NCBI RefSeq assembly: GCF_028769735.1
Contig: NC_088169.1
Location: forward strand, 40,276,729 to 40,340,728
Length of the DNA: 64,000 bases
DNA from: Zonotrichia leucophrys gambelii
Taxonomy: Eukaryota > Chordata > Aves > Passeriformes > Passerellidae
Direction of reading: 5' to 3'
Program-made: the position numbers and the translations under genes
The notes under the pieces: generated by a model
The model's input: the letters and a program-made list of their open reading frames with translations, nothing else
The model's database searches: none
Told to the model about the DNA's origin: nothing
Shown here: piece by piece, positions 49,301 to 60,279 of the stretch
Layout of the letters: each line of letters starts with the position of its first letter
Numbering within the stretch: the stretch's first letter is position 1

Positions 49301-52300
49301 CCTACAGTTTCTAACCTTTGTATTCAGCTACAGAAGATGTTAAGGAAAGCAGCTGTGCAGCACACATGCCCTGCAGAAGAAAATTCAGCAGCAGTGCAGC
49401 TTGCTGATAGCAGCTTGCATAGGAACAGAAGGCAGAGACTCACGCTACTGAAATCAGACTGATTTGACCTGTATCCTTCCAAAATTAGTGAATTTCTCTC
49501 ACTCCTTCAGAAGTGGACAAGACTTTATACTGCAGCAGACCTCCTGTCCTTTTAAAGTCTAGTGTGATCATTTTATTACATAGTTTCGGGGGTTTTTACT
49601 GGAGCTAGAAGATACAGAATGTTTTCTCCCTCAGTTCTTTCCATGTAGAGCTGGTAGGCATATAGTTAATAAGGGGCAATGGAGTGGCTGAAGGGATATT
49701 GGGCTTTGTTTGCTATTTTTACAATTGATTTTGCATCACACTATTATAAAAAAAATTAGAATACTCAAATATGTTCCATTAGTTTAGGTGCTAGCTATGA
49801 GATTTTTTGCAAAACTTAAATGCCATGTTAAACCTGAATACAAAACTTAAAATGCCAAACATGTTAAACCTGAATGGCACGTCAGTGTCTGGTAACATGA
49901 ATGTGGGCAGCTATTGCTTCAGTAACTCAAACACATCACTGGCTTGTTTTCCAGCTGGACCCCCTGAATGGCAGGCAATGACAGTGCAGTAACAGTTTAA
50001 GGTACTGGCTTATCTGGAGCTGAGCCACATGCACTTTTACACTGCAGGTCTTAACCATCACTTCCCTTTTAACCATGTCATGTGATCCCAAGCACTGGCA
50101 CCAAATGCACCCAGATTTTGGCATCTCTGTGTTCAAGGTGCAGCACCAAGCACTTGATCAGCAGCTTGGTCTCTAAGTACTCATAAAGCACTGCCTAAAA
50201 GTACTAAAATTCCGTGTCACATTTATTTTCAATAAATTTATTTCAATAAAGGTTGAGATCCTGTGAAAAACAAGAACATATGGCCGGCATAACCAGGAAC
50301 CAGATCCTAATGCAAACATATTGGGAAAGCAAGGTTAAGATAGAATATTAAAAACTCAGATTAAAATCAACAATTAAGAAGCATCAGAATCAATCTGCCT
50401 ATGCTCATGTTTTATTTCACTTAGATGAGACTTCTTGTGAGAATTAAAAATGTACTGGTCTGGCTGCCCTTGTTTAAGCAGCTGTCGCTGCATTTTAGAT
50501 CACTCATTTGAAGGCCATTAATTTACTGCAAAGTAAATTGTGAAACATAGTAAGCATTAGCAAAATGATAATGTTTAAGCATAGTGCTCAGAAGACCCAA
50601 TTAAGGAATCCATTAGGAGGGCAAATAATTATGTATAGCATTGCATAACATGATGTACTTTGCTTATCTGTGTTCTCTGATGCATACAAGAGATCAAGCA
50701 CTAGTCATCTATTTCAGACTGAATTTATGTCAAAGAGTACCTTTGAGATCTGGAGCATATGCTAAATTACCCAAGATAACTATCAGTGATAGCAAAAACA
50801 CTAGAGCCTTTAAGATGCAGAAAATTATTTTCATAGTTCCACACAGGTACGACTGTACTGAAATTGCCTATTCTGAAAATCAGATGTTAGAAGATATTTA
50901 TGAAGTTTTTAAAGGCCTTCCTTATCTCTGATAGCTACCCATATTTCTCTGTGTCTCAGATATCCTCATCCTCTTGCTTCACATCCATATTGCAATGTTA
51001 TCTGTGTATCTCCACACAGTGCAAAGATTATTAATCACCTGTGTTTACACTTGGAGGCAAATCTGTGTTTAAGGGAATACCTGATGAGCCACATCATGAT
51101 GTTATCAGGCCTGTAGCATAACACTGCTAAGAGATTAAAAGAACCAATAAAGCTTTAAGCAGTTCTCATTATCTCATTTGTATTTGAGTTAAATTTGAAC
51201 ATGAAGGAATAGTCTTGTCTTTTTTTCACCTAATTACTGAAACCAGAAGTTTGTCTTCATATAATTTTATTGAAATACAATGATCTCTCAGAAGACCTTG
51301 CAAAAGAATAGAGGATATTCATCCCAGCAATATACTTGCACAATATTTGCAATAGAAATATGTACACCTACAGGAAATAAGCACTCCCAGGTTTTCTTTT
51401 CTCCTCCATGAATGTTGATAATGGCAAAGTTAGTTGTCAAAAAGCTTTAGCATACAAAAGTGTAAAATTTTGCCCAGCTGTGTCCTTTAAATAGCTATCA
51501 GAAAACCAAACTGCTTTTCACTATCAGAAAGAAGAACTACTGTAAAAACAATCAGTATATTCACATATAATGTTTAGGTATAGTAGGGCTATTAAAATCA
51601 CAGAGAATCTACAGTTTATTACAATTATTCTTGATTCTTTGCTGTACTCTTTCCAGTATGGACCATTATCTGTTTGCTGCTACAGACATTGTAAGGCTAG
51701 GCAGATTTCTAAAACTGAAGATTGGATCTAGTCAGAGACTGAAATATAAAACTCATTAAATGCAAACATTGGCATTCTTACTGCATAATTGCCTTCTCTG
51801 CACATAGGAAGCATTTCTTGCTTTACTTGCTGAACACAATTTAATATACTTAGTACATTTCTAAAATACCTAGAGTGTTTTATAAATTGGGGTACTATAA
51901 AATTCTCTGGTTGTGGGGCTAGTTGTAGTAGAAATCACCAAGAGTGGCAAAGAAATTTTTTCTGGCATGATGACTCACTCAGCTGCCATTCTGGGCTCTT
52001 CCTCACCTCACCCAGGAGGTGGGACAGTGTCACTCTCCGGTCAGCTGGCACCACCGTGAGAGCACTTTGCCACTGGGCTCCCAGGACAGACTTGACTGGG
52101 GTGTTAAACCAGAGAAACCATTCATGTCACCACAATTTTCAAAGTAAACCCCAAAATGCCTGGGTGATGAAGCTTCCAGGGGACCTTCCCACATGGCCTG
52201 CAGCCTGGACAGACCAGCCTGGGCTGCCCTCACTGCTCCAGGGTGGCTCCTCTAAGCAAATGCAGCTGCACTGAGGAAAAATGAGACAGCAATTGGGAAT

Positions 52301-53280
52301 TCATTGCAAGAGGAGGAACTGGAAGGCCCTATTTGAGGAGTATTTTCCTTTAGTATTTTAATATTTTCTATTTTACATGTGTTGGAGCTCTTGCCACAGA
52401 CTCCTCTGGGAGCACAGGCAGTGTTGGGTAGCTGGAGCCCAGACATGTCCTCCTGGCTCATATATTGATCTGGCAGTTGTGCTAAAGGTTGAGGCCATTT
52501 TTGGCCCTTAAGAAATAGTAATGAAATACTAAATCTGCTCATACTAAAAGCTCAAGTTTATTACTTTGTTCCTACTGTAAACTGAGCTAGCAAACTTTTC
52601 AAGTGGGAGAAAAATAAACCAACAAAGTCAGTACACTTCTTTATACACACCAGGCATGCATTCACTGCAGCATTTGTTCCTTAGATATGTATTTGTTCTC
52701 TGACTATCTATACTAATAACTATATATTTTCCACATAAGACATGTTACACAGGTGACAAGAATGGGTTAGTACACATACTTCATGTGTACTGGATGGGAC
52801 ACTGCTGTTGATTAATTTTGTGTGTGAAAGCAAATTGTAAAGAAAGTTTTCTTAGCCATTCTCCTATCATTTTGATTCCAAATTTCACAGCAGTTAGTCT
52901 TTCCACAACAGCATGGTTGAGGTCTCAATAAAAATTGATTTGAACGTATTGTGCAGTCAGTATGAGTAAGAGCTGATATGTTTGTGTAAAAAGGAGAAGC
53001 AGCTTTTCAGCTGAATTCAGCATCAATGATTTTGGTGGCATGTACATTTGGGGGCAAAAATTAACCATTTGTATCCTAGGCTGCCTCACACAAACCCCAG
53101 ATATTTTGCTTGCTTGTAAGTTAATTGCTTTCTTCTGAAGGTCGTTGTGTGGATAGACACCATGCCCAGGAAAAGCACCAATCTGGGGCTTAAGTATCTG
53201 CATTTGATGCAACGCTTGAGATGCGTCACTACATTTTGCTGTAAAACAGGAAAGAAAAAAAAAAAAAAAAGCGACAAAAA
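46310..53280. other. Intergenic stretch upstream of UBAC2: no gene seen
   Basis: AT-rich sequence with short ORFs only. It holds the imperfect tandem duplication at 49810-49875 and a 16-A run at 53255-53270. The stretch is on the side where DOCK9 lies in other vertebrates, but no DOCK9 coding sequence was recognised. Confidence 0.55.
49810..49875 (+). repeat. Imperfect tandem duplication of about 31-35 bp
   Basis: CAAAACTTAA-ATGCCA-TGTTAAACCTGAAT is followed at once by a second copy, CAAAACTTAAAATGCCAAAC then ATGTTAAACCTGAAT. The copies differ by small indels only, which points to a local duplication. Confidence 0.85.
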
Positions 53281-53284
53281 AAGA

Positions 53285-53815
53285 GCATGTCAGTCCCAGG
53301 TGATTTACGGCCTGATTCACAGTGCCCTGAATTCATCAGCCAGAAGCCTGCTATGTTTTCAGCAGACTTTGGCTCAGATGGGTGCACTTTAAACTTGCAA
53401 ACCGCAGACAGTGCAGCAGCAAGCTGGGGCAGATGGAAAGTGGCCGTCACGGGCGGGATGATTCAGGGAGCAGATGGGCTCTGCCGCCTTCCTGCGGAGC
53501 GGGGAGCGGCGGGGCGCGGAGCTGGCATCCACCGGGAGGCCGCCTGTGCTCCGCGCGGATGGATGGCTATGGCATGAATGGAGATACTGAGGCCAGAACA
53601 AAACGAGAGAGAGGAAGGGAGCGGTCCGAGAGGAAGGCTGGGTGGAATGTGCGGAATTAGCGCAGGGTGGAGCAAGAGACAGGAGAAAAAAACAGAGGCA
53701 CGCTTGGGGTTATGCAATTTGGCAGGTCTTAACCCCTGACGCAGGCGGAGGAGGAATCCATAAAAAGCTCCGAGGAGGAGAAGTGGTAGGGGGGATTGAC
53801 GGGAAAGGTAACATC
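53285..53815 (+). promoter_or_regulatory. Orphan CpG-rich patch, possible promoter or first exon
   Basis: This stands out from AT-rich flanks by high GC and many CpGs, for example GCGGAGCGGGGAGCGGCGGG at about 53493-53512 and CTCCGCGCGGATGG at about 53550-53563. A strong donor CAG|GTAAGTAA lies downstream on the plus strand (54146-54150). It could be a distal or alternative 5' exon of the next gene on that side (DOCK9 by synteny) or a lncRNA promoter. The short ATG frame at 53382-53660 has no recognisable family. Confidence 0.4.
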
Positions 53816-53819
53816 AATA

Positions 53820-55770
53820 GCATGGAGCCCATGGTCTGTGCAGGGTAGCATGATGACTTAAAAAAAGAGAAACAAAAGATGAAAAAGGAAATGAGATAAA
53901 TGCTGAAGAATTCTGGTTGCTTTGTATGTGGTGTCCACTGTGTCTCCTCCTTTTGTGTGAGTTCACCCAACAAAAGGGTTTTCTGAGCTGCACTAACTAG
54001 GGTGTTCTGTATTCTGAGTAACTTCATGTTCCACATAAGGTACAAAGAAGTGCAAAAAATGCCTTTCCTGTGTAAAATGCAAATATTATAGGACCTTGTG
54101 AGTATGGGTGTAGGCAACACCCAGCAAAACCCTCCAAATAATGTGCAGGTAAGTAACTTTTCTTGGAGAGTACTTGCCAATAAATGTTTAGTGTACATGC
54201 ACACAGAACTACAATACACACAATCCATAATCTGGGAGCTAAAGGAGGTGCTGGGAGGCTGTAAAAGATATCAGGGTACTTCTCCAGCAAAAAACCCTAC
54301 AGTTTAAAAAGTAATTTTGTCTACTGTTGGTACTTCTGTGATAGAAAACACTTAATGAAAACCTGGGCTGATCAGTGACTATGTCATAGTAATAGCACGG
54401 GCTAAACAGCCCTATCAGCAGCTTCAGCCTATGAGAATGAGCCTCTTCCCGATATAAGCAGCAAATGGGACAAGATCTCATTGTGGTACGTTAGGAAAAA
54501 AATCCTAATATAATTTAAAACTCGATTTTATAGACTTTGAACTGAAATTTGATGACTCACTGGTGTTTGATTACTACTAGCGCTCTTAAGGAAGTTTCAA
54601 GGTTCTTTGCAAGTAAGAGGCAAATACTTTCTAAATCCAGAGAGCATGAAACTTGGCTTCTCCCTTCTCTGAAAGAAGCACAAGGAAGAAAATCAGTAAG
54701 TGGATCACTTAATTCAAGTGACATTGTGCAACCAGCTATGGTAAGAATGTGGGGTGGGGCCTGAGAAACACTATTGAGTGGAAAATTGGAAAAGGTGTGT
54801 GTGTCTTTCATCACGTATTAGATTTCTTCATTTTGTCTTGCTGATATAGTAACAACAAAGATGATCCTCTCAGACACAGCCATAATTAAAAAGACATTGG
54901 CCTGGATTCAAGATAAGACTGTTTCAGACTTGGAGAACAGAACTGAGATCCAAAGGGGTAGTAGATTAGTCACTGCAGAATTAAGACTTCAAGGGTTTAA
55001 TTAGAGTGTGGAGAAAAAAATCATATAGACTTTCACAGTGGGTAGAGGTAAAGGTGGAGTATTTTCTCTTTCCTGGGTTGTCACATTTAAGAGGTAAGCT
55101 GCATTCATGAAAAAACCAGACAACGTTGCCAAAATCCAGGTTCTAATATTGTCTTGGCTAAACCACAGCAATTGTGGTCCCTCTGTCAGCACCCTGGCTG
55201 GCTTTCTCAGAGATGTGAGGAATGAAAGAGAATTGATTAGATTTACAAATAATAATTTAACCAAGGGAAAAAAAAAAGTAAGTATGTTTAAAGGGAACTC
55301 TAGATTTTGGCCTATTTGAGAAGATGATTAAACAACAGATGTTCCTGTCTCCTACAAAGCTTTATTGACCAATAACCCTGCCCCCTTAGATCACAGTGTA
55401 CAAATGAGTGTCTTGGTTTTTATTCACAGTATGATAACAAAATGGGGTAGCCTGACTGATAAATCACTTCTAGGCCTAGGAATCTTTGCCAACAGCTTGC
55501 ATAATCAAAGTGTCTTCAGACCCAACAGGGATTATTTAATCTCTTTCCTGCTGTGACAGTTCTCATAATTTGACTAATTGGTTCTGCATATTCCCACTGC
55601 CCAAACATGAGGGAGCAGGCTGCTGATATGGCTCTGTCACAGTTTCTTTGCACAGGTCTTTCAATCAGCAGTGCTGCTCTATGGCAACAGGGAACCCTCA
55701 TTAAACTGTGTGGGCTTGAAAGAATGAAAATAGAGGCGTGACCTCAGATGCTTATACCACTTTAGCACAC
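53820..55770. other. Intergenic stretch
   Basis: No gene was recognised. Plus-strand splice-donor-like sites occur at 54149 (CAG|GTAAGT) and about 54740 (ATG|GTAAGA), of unknown use. Confidence 0.5.
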
Positions 55771-55774
55771 ATAA

Positions 55775-56035
55775 ATTTATGGGGCTGCATGGGAACCACC
55801 CAAGGGCACCGAGGGACTTGGTGGGACTTGTCACCAAGCCATTTTCCACCATTTACCAGCAGCCCTGGCTCACTGGAGGGGTCCTGGTTAACTGGAAGTC
55901 AGCAAATGGGATGCCCTAATTACTAAATGTGACACCCATCAGCAAGAAGGGCTGGAAGCAGGAGCTGGGGAGCTACAGGCCTGACCTCAGTGCTGGGGAA
56001 GGTCATGGAACAGTTCATCCTGAGTGCTGTCATGG
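55775..56035 (+). repeat. CR1 LINE ORF2 fragment (RT region)
   Basis: TTTATGGGGCTGCATGGGA, CACCAAGCCATTTTCCACCA, ATTTACCAGCAGCCCTGGCT and GGGAAGGTCATGGAACAGTT match CR1 reverse-transcriptase coding sequence. In translation it is close to the family pattern W-K-x-A-N...P-I-x-K-K-G...N-Y-R-P, with frameshifts. CR1 continuity is lost at about 56035 and its 3' end reappears at about 56144. Confidence 0.85.
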
Positions 56036-56143
56036 GCTATTACATAATTAATATTACTGTTTTCCCTTGCAACCCTGCAGCAGGTCATTACAGTCTCTCT
56101 GGCGATGGCTGCCAGCACCACAGCACAGCTGGTAGAAGAAACG
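56036..56143 (+). repeat. Unclassified repeat copy inside a CR1
   Basis: This block is not CR1-like and aligns with 7521-7620 on the minus strand (shared ATGGCTGCCAGC and CACAGCTGGTA blocks). It lies between a CR1 RT fragment and a CR1 3' end, so it is an insertion or part of a rearranged junction. Confidence 0.5.
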
Positions 56144-56388
56144 TGCAGGTTGGCTATTAGGAAAATTTTCTCCACAGAAGGGGTTGTCAAGCATTGGAAC
56201 AGGCTACCCAGGGAAGTGGCTGAGTCACCAACCCTGGAGGTATTTAAAAGACAGGCAGATGCGGCACTTAGGGATGTGGTTTAGAGGTGGATGTGGCAGT
56301 GCTGGGTTAATGATTGGACTCAATGATCTTAGAGCTTTTCTTCAACCTGAACCATTCTAGGATTCTATGATTCCATGATTCTATGCTC
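56144..56388 (+). repeat. CR1 LINE 3' end
   Basis: GTGCAGGTTGGCTATTAGG, TGTCAAGCATTGGAACAGGC, GATTGGACTCAATGATCTTA and a TTCTATGATTCCATGATTCT terminus are the standard CR1 3' end in plus orientation. It probably belongs to the same insertion as 55775-56035. Confidence 0.92.
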
Positions 56389-56394
56389 AATGAC

Positions 56395-58145
56395 TTAAGT
56401 GCCAGGGGCCAAATGCCTCATCCACTCTCCTCCCATGTCAAGTGACTTTTTTCCAAGACTTCCTGTATGGAAACTGTTGTGCAATAGCTATGAGACATAA
56501 TTAGAGTTTAATTATTATTTAATATCTGCCCTCTGCATAGACTTTCCTATTTTACAAGAAAAGCTGTCTTGAGGTTTAGCATAATCTAACGCAGAATAAC
56601 TTTTGCACACAAAACACCAGCAAGAGACTCAGTACTATCACTTGATGCACAGAATCTTTCTAGCACTTGTTGTTTCAGGCTTTTCCTTCATGTAAACACA
56701 TTTAAAGAATTTGTCATAACTTGTGCTAACCAACCAAGAAGATGCTGGGAACAAGGCAGTGGTGGTAAAGAGGCTGCTCTCCAGCCCAAGTTTACAAGTG
56801 GAAATCAAATGTGGGGCTAAAGTGCTCACTCACCCAGTCCACCACGACCTCCATCAATACCACCTCCAAGAGAAGCATCACCCTGCACAAAAGTCAAACA
56901 CTGTGGTGCTGTCCTGCTCAGCTATTTCATGTCTTACACCACATGATCCATGAATATAGTACTCAGAAGGGATTATTTCTGCATCCTGGGTCAACATCTT
57001 GGATGGTTATATGAGAATTTCTCCTTGTCTCTTAGCCCCATGACTAGGTTATGTGCTGATTATAGTTCCTTCCTTTTCAGTTTTGGCTGTCCCTTGTGTA
57101 GACAAGTACTCAAGGATTAGGCAAAGGTAAAGGTTCGATTCTCCTCTCATGTTAATTTGATTTTAGATTTTGTTTTGATACGTGTATGCATGTGTATATA
57201 TATATACACACACACATATATATATATACACACATGCATATATTTTGCTCATCACAGCTTTCAGCCCTGAAGCAAAGAAATATTTATTTGGAGGACATGT
57301 AAGAACAAGCTGGTAGCAGAATGTGTTTCAGTACCCGCCTTTGCCATTCTGCCTCAGTACTGCAGGCACTGCAAAATGGAAAAGCAGCCCAGATGTATTA
57401 CAGCATCCCTTTATTATGAGATTTAGTACCTTCTGTGATCTTCTTTTATGTGAAATCCAGATATTTTCAGAGAATTCCTGCTTTTATGTTTCTAAATGAA
57501 ACGTTTTTGAGGCCTTGACATGGCAAAGAAAGATTTGAAAAATGTGATTCAAGTTTGGCCCAGAGATTCAGAAAGAAAACACCAAAGTTAATAAAAGGCA
57601 CTTTATTATCTCTGGAGGCTTACTCATGTGTTTTGGAAAGTGCAATTAGCAGTATTTTGTAGGGTCATCTCCGCCCTACTTCACCTATGCAAACAATTGT
57701 GCCAAAAATAATAATTATAAAGCATTACTACTCTTATTTTGTAAAAGTAGCAATGCTGTCTCACTCAGACCAGTGATGCAAAGGATAGAGCAATGATTCT
57801 GTTTTGTTCTATTGAAAATCTTGGGCAAAGTGATAGTGATGTTAAAACACAGCTAACTGACACAGCTCTTCTTTGGGGAGATCAGAAGGAGTCAGAAGCA
57901 GCAGACCAGAAAACTATTAATTATAATAATTAATTGTGGCTGTGTACATTAAAAATAGCCTATGTATGCAAAAAGTCTGTGCTCAGACTCTATGTTCACT
58001 TCTCTAGGTATTTGGGGCAACATCATCTTGCCATTGTCTTGGTGTGCACAGCTAACATCCTGCTTTCTGTGTGCCCCTTCTTAAATGGAGACAGAGAGGC
58101 AAGAACACTTCAGAAACAATGAGGGTGCCCATAGGGGCTGTGCAC
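56395..58145. other. Intergenic stretch
   Basis: No gene was recognised. It contains the alternating purine-pyrimidine tract listed at 57178-57243. Confidence 0.55.
57178..57243. repeat. 66-bp perfectly alternating purine-pyrimidine tract
   Basis: A compound (TG/TA/CA)n microsatellite. Every base alternates purine and pyrimidine for 66 positions, and the tract is close to self-complementary, with TGTGTATATATATATACACA as a perfect palindrome. Such tracts favour Z-DNA or cruciforms. Confidence 0.95.
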
Positions 58146-58149
58146 TTAA

Positions 58150-58212
58150 GAGCTGAATTCATGGATCCTTTCTGACTCAGAATATTCTATAATTCTTTCT
58201 ACGATTCTGTGA
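58150..58212 (+). repeat. CR1 LINE 3' tail remnant
   Basis: TGGATCCTTTCTGACTCAGA then ATATTCTATAATTCTTTC and TACGATTCTGTG resemble a diverged CR1 3' terminus in the plus orientation. Nothing CR1-like was recognised further upstream. Confidence 0.65.
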
Positions 58213-58214
58213 AG

Positions 58215-59265
58215 AAATTCAGTTTGGATAAAATGTCAAAAGGATGAGATACTTTTAAAACAAACCCACCAGCCTCACAGGACAAAATACTTCATGGCTG
58301 GAACAGACAGCAGAATTGTTCAGTGACATGGAAAATGAAACAAAACAACAAACCTAATGAAATTGGCCAACAATTTCTTTAGTGTTTAGGCAACATTTCT
58401 TCCAAAGCAGCCATTCTTTCCCCACCTGTCAAAATGAATTTCAGAGTTGAAAGTATCATATATTTGATGTAGATCATTAGATGGATTTAAAAATTCTAGC
58501 TCCATCCATTCATTGCCTTAAACCAAAATCACTTTATTGCAGTTGAGGATTTGCCCTCTCCCTCCTCCAAAACTGAGAAAAGATATAGCTTCCTCTTATC
58601 ACTTTATACAAAAACCATCTCACTTACAAAATGTGTGAGTTTTTTTAACTGTGTTAAAGTTCATTTTGTTTAGGCATGCAAATCTCTTCCCTGAACGCAA
58701 ACAATATGTGCAGCTATAATTTTCCTTGCAACTAATTCACCCTCAGAGTTGTGGGTGATTAAGTGTCTTTACCACATTTGATTGGCAGAGAAATAAGCAC
58801 TTTCAAATACACTGTAATTGGGCTTTGGGTTTTTTTTTTTTTGTCTAGCCTTGTTAAAAGCTTAGTTACCTCTCTTGGAACTGACTTCATGAACACACTA
58901 ACTAAATACTTCTCCAAGTTGTTTTGTGAAGCACAGCTAATTAATGCAGTGAAGTACAATTGAGTTAAGTAGGAGAATCACAGCTCATAAATAAAGATAA
59001 GAAAATTATAAGCGGTATGACTGATATGCATGTAATTACCTGCTTGGGAGGCAGCCTGATCTGGAAGAACCTGAAGAGATTTGGGAGGCAGGAAATCCTG
59101 TCTCATCATCCTCATTCCACCCATGACTTGTGCTGCCACAGGCAAGTTGCTCTGCCTCTCCCTCCCCACAGGTTTGTCACTCAGTGACAGTCACGTAAGT
59201 GTTTATTAATGAAATAGACAAAGCACCTGAAACCATCAAAGTGTGATTTTGGTATTTGTGAATAG
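58215..59265. other. Intergenic stretch
   Basis: Nothing recognised apart from a 13-T run at 58830-58842. Confidence 0.55.
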
Positions 59266-59267
59266 TA

Positions 59268-59375
59268 GAATCATAGAATAGTTTGGGTTGGAAGTGACCT
59301 TAAAGATCATTGAGTTCCAATCCCCTGACAAGAGCAGGGATACATTTTTCTAGACCAGGTTACTCAGAGTCCCAT
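59268..59375 (-). repeat. CR1 LINE 3' end, left of an inserted LTR
   Basis: AGAATCATAGAATAGTTTGG then GTTGGAAGTGACCTTAAAGA is the classic complement of the CR1 3' terminus, so the LINE is on the minus strand. It continues to CAGAGTCCCAT, where a foreign segment begins. Confidence 0.95.
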
Positions 59376-59704
59376 TCTGTTGTTGTTATATTTCTAGAGT
59401 CCCAGCTCTCAGGCTGCCACAGCTCTCGGCTGTCCTATCTTCTATTGCATCAGGGGTCCCATACCTTCTCTCAGTGTTTTCTTATGGCTGCAGATCTCAA
59501 TAGCAGTGCCCTTCCTGCTTCTTCATCAGGGCTCCTCCAAGGCTCTCCCTAACTGGCCGACCCACCCTCTTTTATCCCAGTTATCTTCATTAGCCACAGC
59601 TGCCACCCAATTAGGGACATCACAGCTGCAGCCCATTTAGAACCACTAGGACTGGGGCAAGGCCACTTATACAATACATAGATTTTACTAGGACTCCTAC
59701 TATA
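59376..59704 (-). mobile_element. Solo LTR inserted in a CR1 copy
   Basis: About 329 bases interrupt the CR1. Read on the minus strand they contain GGGATAAAAGAGGG, a TATA-like box (plus-strand 59569-59575), and near the end ATATAACAACAACA. CCAT stands on both sides (59372-59375 and 59705-59708), a candidate target-site duplication that restores continuous CR1 sequence. The features fit a solo LTR of an ERVL-like element with no internal genes. The exact ends are uncertain, and an inner boundary at 59378-59678 with TG...CA ends is also possible. Confidence 0.6.
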
Positions 59705-60275
59705 CCATCCAGTCTGACCCTGAATACTCCCAGGAACAGGGTATCCACAATGTCTCTGGGCAACCTGTTCCAGTGCCTTACCAGCCTCAGAAAGAAGAAT
59801 TTCATTCTCAAATCTAATCTAAATCTACTCTCCTCCTCCAGTTTAAAGCCATTCACCTTTGTCCTCTAACTACAGGCCCTTGTAAGAAGCCCCCCTCCAG
59901 CTCTCTTGTACCCCTTTGAGATACTGGAAGGCGCTACATGCTCTCTCCAGAGCCTTTTGTCCTCCAGGCTGAGCAGCCCCAACTCTCTCAGCCTGTCTTC
60001 ATAGAAGAGGTGCTCCAGCCATTTGATCACAGTTGTAGTACTCCTCTGTCCTTGCTCCAACACACTTCTTGCCTTGGGGACCCAGAGCTGGATGCAGCAT
60101 TCCAGCTGGGATGTGACCCAGAGCAGAGGGGCAGCATCACCATCCCTCCTGCTGGCCATGCTGGTTTTGATGCAGCCCAGGATGTGGTTGGCCTTCTGGG
60201 CTACAAGCACACATTGCCCATGTGGAGATTCTCATTCATCACACCCCCAAGTCCTTCTTCTCCAGGCTGCTCCAT
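59705..60275 (-). repeat. CR1 LINE copy, right of the LTR
   Basis: The CR1 resumes with CAGTCTGACCCTGAATACTC and TCTGGGCAACCTGTTCCAGT, and continues through CCCAACTCTCTCAGCCTGTC and GCAGCCCAGGATGTGGTTGG. The minus-strand frames at 59620-59856 and 59866-60210 encode the ORF2 C-terminus ([20 protein letters not shown]). The copy is broken and 5'-truncated at about 60275. Confidence 0.92.
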
Positions 60276-60279
60276 ATTA

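Noticed and set aside
53255..53270. A- and T-runs (996-1011, 8628-8642, 15889-15903, 53255-53270) as tails of processed pseudogenes
   Set aside because: No adjacent sequence resembles a reverse-copied mRNA and no flanking duplications are evident. They are treated as simple homopolymers.
53382..53660. A 92-codon plus-strand ORF in the CpG-rich patch
   Set aside because: Its Arg/Gly/Glu-rich translation follows from the GC- and purine-rich composition. No domain, family match or conserved start is visible.
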